Source: Rhodamnia argentea
Lineage: Eukaryota > Streptophyta > Magnoliopsida > Myrtales > Myrtaceae
DNA: 64,000 nucleotides
Direction of reading: 5' to 3'
Assembly (NCBI RefSeq): GCF_020921035.1
Contig: NC_063151.1
Coordinates: 31,564,934 to 31,628,933 of the forward strand
In this document: positions 11,842-22,964 of the stretch, one piece after another
Position numbering within the stretch: position 1 is the stretch's first letter
How the letters are laid out: the number at the start of each line of letters is the position of its first letter
The notes under the pieces: generated by a model
The model's database searches: none
The model's input: only the letters and a program-made list of their open reading frames with translations
What the model was told of the DNA's origin: nothing
Position numbers and translations under genes: made by a program

Positions 11842-14375
11842 TGAGATGATTGTGATTGACTAGTACATTTGATTAGGTTCATGGTCAACGGTTTAATGTT
11901 TCCCCACAAATATTCGGAATGATTGTATGGATGACAGTTATAGTCAATCAACGGCAAGAAATTGGATTCATCCCTCTAATTTTGATACCAAAGCGTATGA
12001 TTATTCTTTCCCTGCTAGACTTCCATATCTTAACACGATTAATTGGTACTTGATCGTAAGCTACCAATCTCTAATTATCCATATAAAGTTATGTTTTTCG
12101 AAATTAGGGGATGGTTTTTTTTTTTCGAAATTAGGGGATAGTTAGCTAATATGAAAATCGATGTAAATCTTTTCGTGGTTATGATCCTTTGAGCAAATTT
12201 TCAAACAGAAAGTAAACTAAATTATTCAAGAGATTTCTTTATATAACTTTTGACGTAACAATTTTCTTTTACGTACCACATACTAAAAAGGAGAAATAAA
12301 CCTAGAAGGCATTTAGTTTCATTTAATCTTCCTATTTTTGAAAATGAGAAACTTAATTTTGTAATAACTCTCAAATCAATTTCTTACGCATTTATTTAAT
12401 TTTGTACACGTGCCTAATGCGTGCCCGATAAAATGAGATATTTTGCACTGAGACATTATTCTAACATTGTTTGTAATGGTGATCTTCAAAACAATCATGA
12501 ATTGGTATAATCAAATATTATTTTTAGGAAACGTTTAGATAAATCAAAAGTAAGTTATTAACCTTTCTAATTATAAACTAAATCTAATAACAAATATCTC
12601 TAAATGACATCTTCAGTAGCATAACTTAAGAGCGAAAGGTTTCCAGGGGCAATAAAATAAAATAAACAATGGGCAATTGGACTTGACAAAACATTGCTTA
12701 ATAAAGACGAGGTTAACTAACCATTCATACTAATATATTAGTTTTTACTAAGAAATGTTTAAGTAAGCCAAAAACAAGTGAATCAATTTAATTTTAGCTT
12801 ATTGATGAAATCAAATCCATTGAATATAGTTAAAGCCATAACTGAGAAATGTGCTCGAATATTTATCATGAGGCACTTGATTTTACTTGATTGTCACGTG
12901 CCCGCGTTCAATTAATAAGCGTTCACTTATTGATTTGCTATTGTCATAGTTCTATCTCTTATTGAGATTATAGGTCAAAATAAAGACATGAAATTTTCAA
13001 ATTTATTCTCGAAGATACAGTTTTCTTGCCAATTGACATTCCCAAGCTAATTACATATTTAAGTATTCGGCAAATGATTGTTAATCCAAATCATAATGTG
13101 GCTTATTTAAGCAGTGCAAGTTAGTAAATCCATTTCTTGCTTTTTTCGGTAAAAAAAATTCTTGCTTTCAATTATAAGTTATTCAAACGGTGCATACAAT
13201 CCTTTTACCTCAACATTACCATCAAATTTTTAACTTGCAATAAATTTATAAAATTGAAAAATAGAAAACAATCAAAACCTTCATTAATGCATAACGGATT
13301 TTACATATTATTCGGAGTTTAGAAAAATAAATGAAATTATCTAATTTGTAAATTCCTTTACTTTGACTTCAAAGTTTTTCAAAGATGTGGATAATGATAG
13401 ACTTCATTAGTTTTAGTTTGTTGGGCTGCAACGCTCTTCTTCAATTTAACATTTCAAAAAAAAAAAAAAATCTAAATAATCGACAAAGATTTACGGTTTT
13501 GTGCATGAGCTTGGTCAAAGATTCTTTGGCTTAATTTAGAGCTAAACCAAAAGAAACAGACTGTTTTGTATGTCAGTGACATATGTGTGCGTACATGATA
13601 ACGGTGCAGTAGTGCGCTGCAGTGGCGATGGCAGTGGCGGTGGTGGTGGTGGGGGGAAGCGGCCGCGTTTCAAAACAGTTTTTATTTTTTTTAAAATTTA
13701 AAACTTATTTTAGACCATCATATCTACATTGAATTACTATCTGGAATAATAACTATAATAATATAATTAGAAGATTCACTTAATTTAACAATTTTTCCAA
13801 TATATTGATGAGGACCAAGTTTATGTAGTCTTTTGTGGTACAACCTTTTCATTTTTATCTCACAAGTCAACTAAATATCAAGTTTAGTAGATTTGCTTTT
13901 GATTTTCTATGCTGGAAGTGATCCATGCATGCAACAGATCGAAATACAAAACGTGAGCAAATTATTCAACTTGACATCCACAAATACTGAAAAGATGTTC
14001 TTGAATTGATTTTTCACATCTATCACTCCGTTATTTTCTTCGTATTCCTAGTTAAATATTGTCCACAACATCTTTCAGAATATGTTTTCAGCTATATTTC
14101 CAAGAATCATGAAACATATCATCATTATGGTATTTTACTTAAAAGCGTGTTCGTCATTGAGGCGGTTCCTACTTTGATTCTAGAAAATCTTCCCAATGTG
14201 GAACAGCAAGTAATTCTCAAGAACCATATATAAATAATTCGCTTGTTCACCAAGACAGTAAGACGCCCACTTCAATACGATCCAAGAAGCTGCTTACTTC
14301 CTCAAAATCTCTCTCTTTCTCTCTCTGTCTCTCTTGTCATCACACAATTCTGTCTAGTCAAAATCCAATCTGATC
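11842..14375. repeat. Array intergenic: 3' flank, promoter-like module, and flank block A
   Basis: 11890-12130 matches 9120-9340. 12600-12790 resembles the promoter modules (CATAACTTAAGAGCG, GGGGCAATAAAATAAAATAA). 12350-13480 (flank A) matches 15745-17080 block by block, for example TTTGACTTCAAAGTTTTT, GTTGGGCTRCAAC and the TCACGTG region. 13480-14375 is otherwise unremarkable apart from a GGTGGT-rich run near 13630. No gene is supported. Confidence 0.6.
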
Positions 14376-14912
14376 ATGGCTCGTCAAGTTATGTTGTGCG
14401 TGAACGTATTTGCATCTTCCAAAGACACGAGCAATGTGTCATACGATGATCAAGAGTTCATTCAAAGCGGCGATGGCTATCTTAAGTTCACTCGGATGTG
14501 CTTCTTCGTGGTCGAGCGAGGCAACCACCGGCGTTACCTTGAGGATCTCCTCTCGCTGAAGCATAGGTTGTGTCGTCACGGCTCACGTCTCGTTGCCGAT
14601 TGCAGTATGGATTGCTATGTCTCGCTTGATCCGCCCCAGATTGAGAACGTCATCCAAACCATAGCCGGGCGTGTAGAGAGGATGATGATGCAGAACTCGC
14701 ACCGTGAGAAGATTCCCTTTGTCGCGACTTGTGAGGTGATTCTGGCAAGGTACGGGCAGCCGTGGCAGAGGGAAGCGACGACGGGGTCTGCGGTTTTCTC
14801 AGACTTTGGTCCTGTTCACAAGACTGAAGCGGCCGTTGATGTGACCGAGAAAAGGAAACGCAGTGAGGATTTGGACCATGATGACATGAAATTGGAGATG
14901 GAGCTCGAGTAA
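14376..14912 (+). CDS. RING-less paralogue of the RING-H2 array
   Basis: Single open frame of 178 residues. It aligns with the N-terminal region of the intact members (LKFTRMCFFVVERGNHRRYLEDLLSLKHRL, later RVERMMMQNSHREKIPF and the EAAVDVTEKRKR block). It ends in an acidic tail (LDHDDMKLEMELE) at the point where the others begin their first RING cysteine pair. There is no RING in any frame directly after it; a RING half-relic lies 550 bases downstream but has its own preceding linker. The frame is free of stops, so the protein could be made, but it could not bind an E2 through a RING. It may be a decoy or inhibitor of its paralogues, or a decaying gene. A CT-rich leader (14308-14340) precedes the ATG. 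Confidence 0.65.
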   Translation: MARQVMLCVNVFASSKDTSNVSYDDQEFIQSGDGYLKFTRMCFFVVERGNHRRYLEDLLSLKHRLCRHGSRLVADCSMDCYVSLDPPQIENVIQTIAGRVERMMMQNSHREKIPFVATCEVILARYGQPWQREATTGSAVFSDFGPVHKTEAAVDVTEKRKRSEDLDHDDMKLEMELE

Positions 14913-15460
14913 TTCGTGATTAGAGATTAGCGAACGTCGAGTCAACATGTAAGACAAGTCGATCGGCATTCTTCTTTACATAATTTCCTTTAATTTCTCA
15001 ATTTAAAATTTCCGAATTACATTGAATTCTGTCTATTTTTCGCATGCGGTGCTTCGTTATAGAATCGCTGTGTCTGCTGCTGAATTATATAATTTTATGA
15101 ATTAGGGACAACTTTTAAAGGGTATAAACAAGCAGGAAAATAGGCTTCCACTGTTTTCAAACTAGAGTCAGCAAAATAACACCGCCATTTATCGAAAAAT
15201 ATTCTCTTCTAATAGTACTAGGGACGACAAAACAAATATTAAAAACCATAGGTTATACAAAAGAATCAATGCAAAAAATTTAAAATTGCTTTATTTTCTC
15301 CTGGAAACAATCACAGAACAATAGTCCCCCAAGATATATAACGTCTTCCCTATAAATTACTGTGAAAAGGTCACTATTATATCTTTGGGGAAAAAACTAA
15401 TCAATTTAACCCGCCGTCTTATACAAGTCAAAGAAGCAATCAATCCATCGAGTGAAAGTT
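14913..15460. repeat. Flank block X of the array, copy 1
   Basis: This stretch is matched by 17390-17882 and, for its first part, by 19691-19920. Shared blocks are TTCGTTATAGAAT, TTCCACTGTTTTCAAACTAG and GTCRGCAAARTAA. It lies between the RING-less gene and the next RING relic and contains no gene. Confidence 0.6.
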
Positions 15461-15577
15461 GAGCATGATTTTGATGCAATTTCGTGCAAACATGTTCACT
15501 GTGAGTGTATAGTCCAGTGGCTGAGCACGAACCACTTGTGTCCGCTATGCAATTCTTCTATGCTCAACAAAATTTGA
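15461..15577 (+). pseudogene. RING-H2 relic 1 (C-terminal half)
   Basis: An in-frame stretch of 38 codons reads EHDFDAISCKHVHCECIV, then QWLSTNHLCPLC, then a stop. It keeps the third to eighth RING ligands in order but has lost the codon for the conserved F between the two histidines, and the first cysteine pair and the N-terminal region are absent. It is the end of a truncated array unit; its downstream flank (15745-17080) matches flank A after the intact gene at 11179. Confidence 0.75.
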
Positions 15578-16438
15578 AGATTGTGATCGAATTAAGCACC
15601 GGACGATTACTCGACTGTTATGCAAATTATCATGTGAATATGACATTCCAACCAAATAAACTCCATTCACCACTCACACGCCACTTCTTCCACTGAAAGA
15701 ATAATATCTCCACTTACAAGATAACTATCATTTTCCCTTTTTCGTAATTACTCTCAAATCGATTTTTTACATATCAATTTAATTTTACACGTGCTACGCT
15801 TGTGCTCAAGAAGAAGGTGTACTTAGCACTTTGACCTTATCAAATAAGTTAAAAGCAAGTGTGCCAGTTTCATTTTACCTTATAGATGAAATCAAATGCA
15901 CTATTTATGGTTAAAGCAGAAATGAAAAATGTTCTCTCCTATGTCCAGCATGTGACACTTGATTTTGCTTCTGTGGTTGCCACGTGGCAAGGCACATGGC
16001 ATAGTTTTGCCTCATGGTCCACGTACGAGTAATAACATTCGCTTCTTGATTTCTTATTTCCATACTTCTACTTCTTATTTAGTTTAAAATACCATGATAT
16101 GGATTAGGAGACAATTTTCAATTTTATTCTCAGAGATTTAGTTTATTTGCCAATTGCCAGTCACAAACTTCTATATTTACCGGTTTGAATGTCCCAACAT
16201 ACATAAAAAGAAGTATCGTCTTCCTCAAATGCAGAAAACTATTCCAAGGAAGATATTTTCTTAAATTAAAATTACTTATTATTCAATATACTTTTGTTAA
16301 TTTAAGGTATGATCTACTTTATAGTAGTGCAATTCGGTGAATCAATTTCTTGCTTTCAATTATATGAAAATTGAATAGCACATATAATCCATCCATTAAA
16401 CTTTTCAATTTGCAATATATCTTCAAAATTACAAAACC
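15578..16438. repeat. Flank block A of the array, copy 2 (left part)
   Basis: From about 15745 it follows 12370-13260 in order (ACTCTCAAATCRATTT, AGATGAAATCAAATSCA, GACACTTGATTTT). The stretch holds no gene. Confidence 0.6.
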
Positions 16439-16888
16439 TGTTGTAACAAATGCGAAAGCGAACACAGAACATAAGGGTTTAGGTGGTTCGATCAAGGTGA
16501 TCTACGTCCACGGGCGAGGCAAAACAAGATTCCACTATAATCAAAGAGAGTACAGATTACGGAAGTCGGTCTTATCGATCGAACAAAAGCACACAACTCA
16601 CAAGTCTCTCATGTAAAGAAAATTCTCAATACCCAACGAAAAAACCCTAGCCGCAGTATAAATAGAGCCCAAAAAAAATTTCTCGAGGGCGTTGCCCCCG
16701 AACCCCCATAGAGATCTATTCGCACCGCAATGGAGATTTGTTCACTTGCTCCGAGTTGGGCCTATCGGCTCAACTCTCTGCGTCACGAACTAAATCTCAA
16801 TTTTTTCTCCACTTTTGGGCCGCACAAAAATATGTCGAGTCGGGTGATGAACCGGACCGGGTACATAAAATTCAAGACATATTTAACA
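16439..16888. mobile_element. Solo LTR of a retrotransposon
   Basis: The 450-bp block starts TGTTGTAACAAATG and ends ATATTTAACA, giving TGTT...AACA ends, and is bounded by a perfect 5-bp direct repeat AAACC (16434-16438 and 16889-16893). The duplicated flank at about 13250-13290 lacks it (AATCAAAACCTTCATT), which serves as an empty-site control. Inside it has the GTGGTTCGATCAAGGTGATC and CTACGTCCACGGGCGAGG region and a TATA-like AGTATAAATAGAG at about 16656, typical of LTR promoters. No internal retroelement genes remain. Confidence 0.88.
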
Positions 16889-16893
16889 AAACC

Positions 16894-17882
16894 AATGACA
16901 AACTTCATTTAAAAGCAGTATGCATTAACATTTTATTTGGAGTTTAAAACAATAATCGAAATAATTTAGTTCGTAAATTCCCTTTGACTTCAAAGTTTTT
17001 AAAGATATGATAATGATAAACTTCATGAGTTTTAGTGTGTTGGGCTACAACTTTCTCCTTCAATGTAACATTTCGAACAAATCTTAGAAAATTGATAAAG
17101 AGACATGGCTTTGTGCAATCTTAGCCAAAGATACTTTGATTTAACTTAATTTAGAACCGAAAGAATCGAACAAATTGTTGTCTATGCTATTACTATCTAC
17201 ATTCAAGTAATTCAATTCGTTTTATAAAAGTTACGTAAATTTTCAAGAAATTATAACCTGCCTACATACTGTTAATTATATTCCAATTTTCTATAAGGAA
17301 ATTAAGCATAATATATAGATAATGTTACATCAAAGTTAGAAATATAATTAAAATTGCAAAACAAATATCTAACAGAAAATATGTCTAAAAGGAGTGATTA
17401 GGGATAGTAATTTAAATAAATCCCCTTCCTTTTTTATTTGAAGTTTCTGAATGAATTCGATTCTCTCTATTTTTGTATGGGATCCTTCGTTATAGAATAG
17501 CTGTCTATGCTGCCGGATGACAACTCTAGAAATTACGACGACTTTTAAGGGTCTAAAGAAGGAGCAAAGTAGTGTTTTCCACTGTTTTCAAACTAGAGTC
17601 GGCAAAGTAATAGTGTCATTCATTGAAACTTTTTCTTTATAGAAAACCCACAAGGCTCTGCAAATTGAGAATAATGAAGTATGCCCCAAAAATTTATAGA
17701 AAAGTGAACATTTAATTGAAAAAGATTTTTTTTTCCTACTGGAAACGACCGCACCAGAATAGGCACCCAAGTTGTATAATGTAAGTTTCCTAGTATGTAT
17801 TGTGAAGGATAAATATTATTTGCTCGGGAGAAGATATTAACACCCATTACACAATTTAGAGAAGCGATCGATTCAAAAAGTT
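16894..17882. repeat. Flank A (right part) and flank X, copy 2
   Basis: 16894-17080 matches 13270-13480. 17390-17882 matches 14960-15460 (TTCGTTATAGAATAGCTG, TTCCACTGTTTTCAAAC). Between them the DNA is AT-rich without recognisable content. Confidence 0.55.
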
Positions 17883-17990
17883 GAGCATGATATGGAACCT
17901 ATTGTGCACAACATATTTTACTGTTAGTTTGAATTCCTGTGGCGGAGCACGGGACCCTGGTGTCCGCTATGCTGTTTTCTTGTGCCAACA
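17883..17990 (+). pseudogene. RING-H2 relic 2
   Basis: In frame this reads EHDMEPIVHNIFYC, a stop, then FEFLWRSTGPWCPLCCFLVPT. The W, the final C-P-L-C and the PT ending align with the RING end of the intact members; the internal ligands are decayed and there is an in-frame stop. The same linker (GAAGCGATCGATTC, then GAGCATGAT) precedes it as precedes relic 1, so relics 1 and 2 come from duplicates of one truncated unit. Confidence 0.65.
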
Positions 17991-19017
17991 AAATATGGAA
18001 GTTGCGATTGGATAGAACATAATCTTAGCATATATTTAACGTCATATTATCAAAACCACACGCAATTAAATTATCAAAATATAAAACAGATGATTGGTAT
18101 AAAAATAAAAAATTCACAACTACTACATAAGTATTTTGGATCACAATATTGCGCCATCTTTGAAATCCATATAAACAATAGAAGCTTTCGTCAGGTAACT
18201 ATTATGGGAAAAACTTAAAATTTTGCTATTATGCAAGAATAATCGTATATCTTCAGTGCAAATGAGTTACAATTGAATGGTAAAATAATGAAGAGAGGGG
18301 ATAAGAACGAGGGACGATAAATTAGTGTACATAAATTTTGCCAATTTGCAAAGAAAGCACCAAAACCTTTTCAATGAGGAGAGTTCAATTCCAGCAATTT
18401 ATAATCATAGGTGGCACACTTAGAGGTAACATTTAGAGAATACTTTATAATTTTTTTATATATTTTTTATTTGATTAGATGTTGGAGAATTATTTTTTCC
18501 CGGAAAAAGGAATTGTTCTACAAATGATTAAGTACCTTTTGATAGTCTTGATTACGATCAACAGTAACAGATTAGCTTAAGCGGATCGACACACATGAAG
18601 TCATATTGTACTTTGATTAGATTCATCCTCTTGAATTCATTTAGAATTCATTCAATTCAAGCAGAAATTTATTTATCACATTGACCACAAGTGTAATGAG
18701 TTGCTCTTTTTTTTTTTTTTTTTTGGATCGAAAGAAAGATGCAATTCATATCATAATAATAGTTCGACAGTTACATTTTCCAAGTCTAACAAATTCCAAA
18801 CAACTTCTAAACAAAACAAAAGTTAAAATGCAAATAACAATGCACAATCTACAGTTAGAAACACATTCTCATCCCTTCATAACAAATTTGTCACTGTAAA
18901 ATTTGGGTGGTCAATCACTAGATTCAGTGATTAGTAGACGTTGAGATCTCCCACTCCATTTACGACAGCTTGCGGTATGCGTCTACTTTGACGTCCTCAT
19001 CACCATCGCCATGCAGA
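17991..19017. other. Intergenic, nothing recognised
   Basis: AT-rich, with a T-run at 18709-18724. No gene, repeat family or RNA was recognised. Confidence 0.4.
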
Positions 19018-19573
19018 GTGCGGTTTGTGAGTAGGTAAATAGGTATTCTACTCTCTGTGATGGGGTCATGTCTTGGTTGAAAATTGAAGATTCGGATAAC
19101 GACGCTCTTTTTTTTTCCCCCTTTAGTTATTTTTAGCACTTGATGTGCGCCACATCGCCAAAACTTGTTTTGAGAAAAACAAAAAACAAAAAAATCACGC
19201 TAGCATTTTTGGTTAACCAAATTGGCGAAATTAGTGGAGAGATTTAATTGCATCAATTTAACAATTTTTATGACTTGATTATACTTTCAAAAGGTTTATG
19301 ACTCAAAATCTATATAACTAAATAGATCCTTTTTTTTTTATCATGAACAAAACTAAAAGTAAATAAATTAAAACGGTACCGTAATATTATATCTTAAGAG
19401 TGCAAATTTACTATGGGGCAATAAAATAAAAAGAAAGACAATGGCACCTTAAATATTATAACTTGACAAATGTTGTTTATTGAAAATGCTCTTAAATAAG
19501 CACTTTTTATTTGGCGTCGCCAAGCACCATTTTCAATTAAGAAACATCATTCACTATTGGAAGCTTCTAAATT
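19018..19573. repeat. Duplicated upstream repeat and promoter module, copy 4
   Basis: 19018-19330 matches 10080-10380, and 19373-19560 matches the promoter module before the gene at 11179 (CTTAAGAGTGCAAATTTACTATG, TTGTTTATTGAAAATGCTCTTAAATAAGCA-like block). In the intact unit this leads to a start codon; here it leads directly to a C-terminal fragment, so almost the entire coding region is deleted. Confidence 0.65.
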
Positions 19574-19690
19574 GAAGCGGGCATTGATGTGATCGAGAAG
19601 ACGAAACGCGACAAAGGTTTGAGGATGATAACTCGAAGCTGGAGATGAGGCTTCATGAATGGATGGAAAGTATCGAGGGCATGCTAAAAG
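19574..19690 (+). pseudogene. Array relic 3, fragment like the end of the RING-less gene
   Basis: It reads EAGIDVIEKTKRDKGLRM and then runs out of frame. The nucleotide sequence follows the last 40 codons of the RING-less gene (EAAVDVTEKRKRSEDLDHDDMK), including GAGGATGATAACTCGAAGCTGGAGATGAGGCT with a small frameshift. Its downstream flank (19691-19920) matches the start of flank X. It is a remnant of a unit of the 14376 type. Confidence 0.65.
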
Positions 19691-20184
19691 GAGCGACTAG
19701 CAACAAGTCGAGTCAAGAAATATATAGTGTCGCCTACTCGGAGATTTAAAATGTGCAGATGTAAATAATTTGCCTTGCATTCTCCATTGGAAGTTTCTAA
19801 ATTGGATTGTATTCTATCTATGTTCGTATTCGGTGATTCGTTACGGAGTGGCTGCCCTCTAATGTCGGATGACAATTTTAGAAACTACCACAACTTTTTA
19901 AGGATATAAAAACGCTGTGGTGGTCTGTTGATGGGCCGACTTTTCTGCGCTTGTGTTGGGAAGTAGTCCTCCCCGTGCTCTGGGTTAAGTACAATCCTAG
20001 TCGGCCAAGGAAAAGAGAATTCCGAATCTACGTAGGATAAAGAGTAATATAAATTTGGACGTACGACGTGTGAAATTCAACAAACCTTCGGCACTTCGTC
20101 TGATTCACAGAACCCCTCCATTCTCAAGAAATCCACAGAAAGTTCCTTCTTTTCCTCACCACGACTACTGGTTCTCGATTCGCC
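19691..20184. promoter_or_regulatory. Flank X fragment and upstream region of the next RING gene
   Basis: 19790-19920 continues flank X (GATTCGTTACGGAGTGGCTG, CGGATGACAATTTTAG). A TATA-like GTAATATAAATTTGG at about 20045 lies 140 bases upstream of the ATG at 20185, a reasonable core promoter position. No other motif is claimed. Confidence 0.4.
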
Positions 20185-20859
20185 ATGGATGCCCTTGGAG
20201 ACGTCACCATAACCCTTCGAGTGCTTTGTCCTCGAGAGGACGCGAGCACATTGCCGGAGGACCGCGAGAGCTGGCGAAGCAGCTTTCTCCTGGACAAGTT
20301 CACGCGAACCCGCTTCTTCATGCTCCAGCGAGGAAATTTCCGACGCGGCCTGGACGACCTCCTCTTGGTGAAGGAGATATTGCTCCGCGAGGCCTTTAGT
20401 GTGATCGCCGATCGTACGGCCAACCCCTACATGACGCTGCACCGGCAATCGATAGACAGCATCTTCATGGACTCGGCCTTGCACTTGCAAAACGTGTTGA
20501 GGAGCGAGCAGTATTCGCACCTCCAGAAGATGCCAGTCGAGATGACCTGCGAAGCCTTCATGTGGAGGAGAGACAACTTGAAATTGTTACGGGAGGTGGC
20601 AATACAAGGATCGATGGAATATCCCGGCAATTCCAGGGTGGGCTCGGCGGCTCAAGACAATGGATCGCGAGAGGATGGTGGCGCCGGAGATTGCTGCGCG
20701 ATATGCTTGGAAGACATGAATCTATGTGAAGTGGAAGTTGCATGCACGCCATGCAAGCACGAGTTCCATGAAGACTGCCTCGCTCGATGGCTAAAGATCA
20801 GCAATTTGTGTCCCTTGTGCCGTTTCGCAATTCCCGCGAGGTTGAGTGATGTTGACTAA
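20185..20859 (+). CDS. RING-H2 finger protein, probable E3 ubiquitin ligase (intact member)
   Basis: Single exon of 224 residues. The N-terminal region has LRVLCPRED (11-19), DKFTRTRFFMLQRGNFRRGLDDLLLVKE (38-65) and YSHLQKMPVEM (110-120), all shared with the array. The RING-H2 ligands are complete: C171, C174, C190, H192, H195, C198, C209, C212, followed by RFAIPARLSDVD. The AID linker of the other members is replaced by a G/S/D-rich stretch (148-168). The gene is more diverged from the 11179 pair than from the gene at 22965, with which it shares the CPRED start. The ATG in GCCATGGAT is a good plant initiation context. It is likely a soluble ligase of unknown target. Confidence 0.9.
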   Translation: MDALGDVTITLRVLCPREDASTLPEDRESWRSSFLLDKFTRTRFFMLQRGNFRRGLDDLLLVKEILLREAFSVIADRTANPYMTLHRQSIDSIFMDSALHLQNVLRSEQYSHLQKMPVEMTCEAFMWRRDNLKLLREVAIQGSMEYPGNSRVGSAAQDNGSREDGGAGDCCAICLEDMNLCEVEVACTPCKHEFHEDCLARWLKISNLCPLCRFAIPARLSDVD

Positions 20860-22964
20860 ATTTAGGGAACTACTAGCATGACAATTTGATCGTATTGACA
20901 GTTATTTTTTACCACATGATCTTCTAATCAATGAATGCTTTAAGCAAAATACGTATTGATGGTGTGTGGATTTATGGTCGAGATTGTACCGTCTCTAATA
21001 CTATCAAGAAAGCATTTCCTCTAAATATAATCATGGTCCACGTAAGATATTGAAGATTAGGTTTTGCGAATTTATTTTTTCAATAGGCTCGTGAATATTT
21101 TCATGGGATTCACGACTCAATTTTGAATTCCCTTTTTATGGCAATCTTGTAAGTTTGAATTCTAGTGGTCAAGGTGCTTCAAAATCGAATAAAAATTTTC
21201 TGCGTAGAATTTACTTCAAACGTCACGACTCACGAGTACGAAGCTAAATTTCAAAAAATTTCGTTACACTACTTGATTAAGGTTCTGAGACATACCATCA
21301 CAGATCGATGTGACAATATTTGCAGTTACTTGCACATTCCTTTCATAAAAGATGCGAGTTTCAAAATCCTAATTACTCATCACCTAATCTTCCCATGTTC
21401 CTTAACACCGCCTGCTTAACCAGGAAGCAGAAATTCATCTATTTTTATTTTCTCTATTACTAAAACTGTAATGTCTCGAATTGAATATTCCCACATGTAA
21501 ACTACAATAGATAGGCGTCCATCTCTTCCCATGAAAAATGTGGTCTTAAATTGACAAAATATCTTCAAGTTTATTTGCAAAACAAACAAAATGTGCCGTT
21601 TTCTAATCCTATTTAGGATGAAATAAAGAGTGTAAGTCTCTTTATTAGTTAGGACACTATGATCTTCCAAAATAAAGAAATGGGCTAGTGGGCTAGACCA
21701 TACTATACCCGCATGTAGTTGCGCGATTATCAAACGCACTTTACACACTTACGTGGTCATGAATAATTATTGGCACTAATCAACAATCATTTTATTTTTT
21801 ATTTGAATTTTTTTTAATTATAATAAAAATAAACTATTGATTCCTAACGAAACGATGCGACTGTTCACGTGAGAGTTGCGTGTATTTTTATTAAATTTAT
21901 TTTTGAATTTTAATTAATTATTTATGTCCAAGAGTTGCAATTTTTCAGACGAGACAGCTTATTCTTTCGACCATTATATATTGAGCAATTCTGTTCAATT
22001 CAGTATTTCAATTTTCAGAACTTTCAATTTCTTTTTTCTAAAGGAAATGCAACCTTCTTCTCCAATTGTTTCCCCTGAGATCCTGGAGAAATATCAGAAT
22101 TGTCATTTGCAATTCTCATTGAGACTTTGTAGTATCCTAGAGGATATTTGTTGAAAATCATTAGCAACGTTGTGGGGCAAATATATCCCTTAAAGATTTA
22201 TCACACCTCAAAATCTGATTCTATTGTTCATCTCATTCTTGATGAAATTTCCCAACACTATCAAGTCAAAATGACTATATCCAATTTATGGCATGCTTGT
22301 AATGTTTTTTTTTTTTTCCAAAATCTAATTAATTTATTTTCGCAAATTGAAATAGTCAGAATAATTTGAGAATATCTTGAGAGAATAAATTAATGATATC
22401 AGAACTATCAACTGATACAAAAGACAAGGCGTAACAATCTTATAATCCAATGAATGACTAGTTTTCCTAATTTGAGTTGAGACTACTCATCTACATCATT
22501 ATTTTCACATCTTTTGCTATTGTAGATGTTGATTTTTGAGGGCGCGTAGGGAATTGAAATTCAAACCATGGTTATCAATCTGGAGAAGATATCTTCATGA
22601 GTAGATTTGTCTTCCAAACGGATGATATTATCCAAATCATGTGATACAAAATACAGGGTATCACTACAAGCTTCATAATTCAATAACTGATTACTCAGAT
22701 TGTATACTTTCCTAACTAGGAAAGGCTTCGGTAAAGCAAATTAAGTAAGAAACTAAGTCGAATTCGGGAGTACATCTTGTATATAACTTTGTGTTTGTCT
22801 TGCGACAATACCATAGCAATCCGTCGATTCCCAAAACGTTGTCGTGATCGTGACCCAGAAGAGTTTTTGCGACGAAACTCTTCATCCGTTAGCGTCTTCG
22901 TTTGCTGCATCGCAAAAGGCGGTCCCCTCCTCTCTCTTTCTCTCTCTCCAAATATCAATTCACC
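20860..22964. other. Intergenic, no gene recognised
   Basis: AT-rich spacer with short non-convincing frames on both strands. A TATA-like TTGTATATAACTTTG at about 22771 and a CT-rich leader (22925-22950) precede the next RING gene. The array flanks A and X are not recognisable here. Confidence 0.4.

Noticed and set aside
14913..15577. RING-less gene plus RING relic as one spliced gene
   Set aside because: The relic carries its own linker (GAAGCAATCAATCC ... GAGCATGAT), and the spacer is a duplicated flank also found before relic 2, so it is a separate truncated unit.
20077..20752. Antisense ORFs across the RING gene at 20185
   Set aside because: Mirror frames of a GC-rich coding exon; no domain or splice support.
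22902..22964. Upstream in-frame ATG for the last RING gene
   Set aside because: The added 21 residues are CT-rich leader sequence without family similarity; the ATG at 22965 has a better context and matches the family start.
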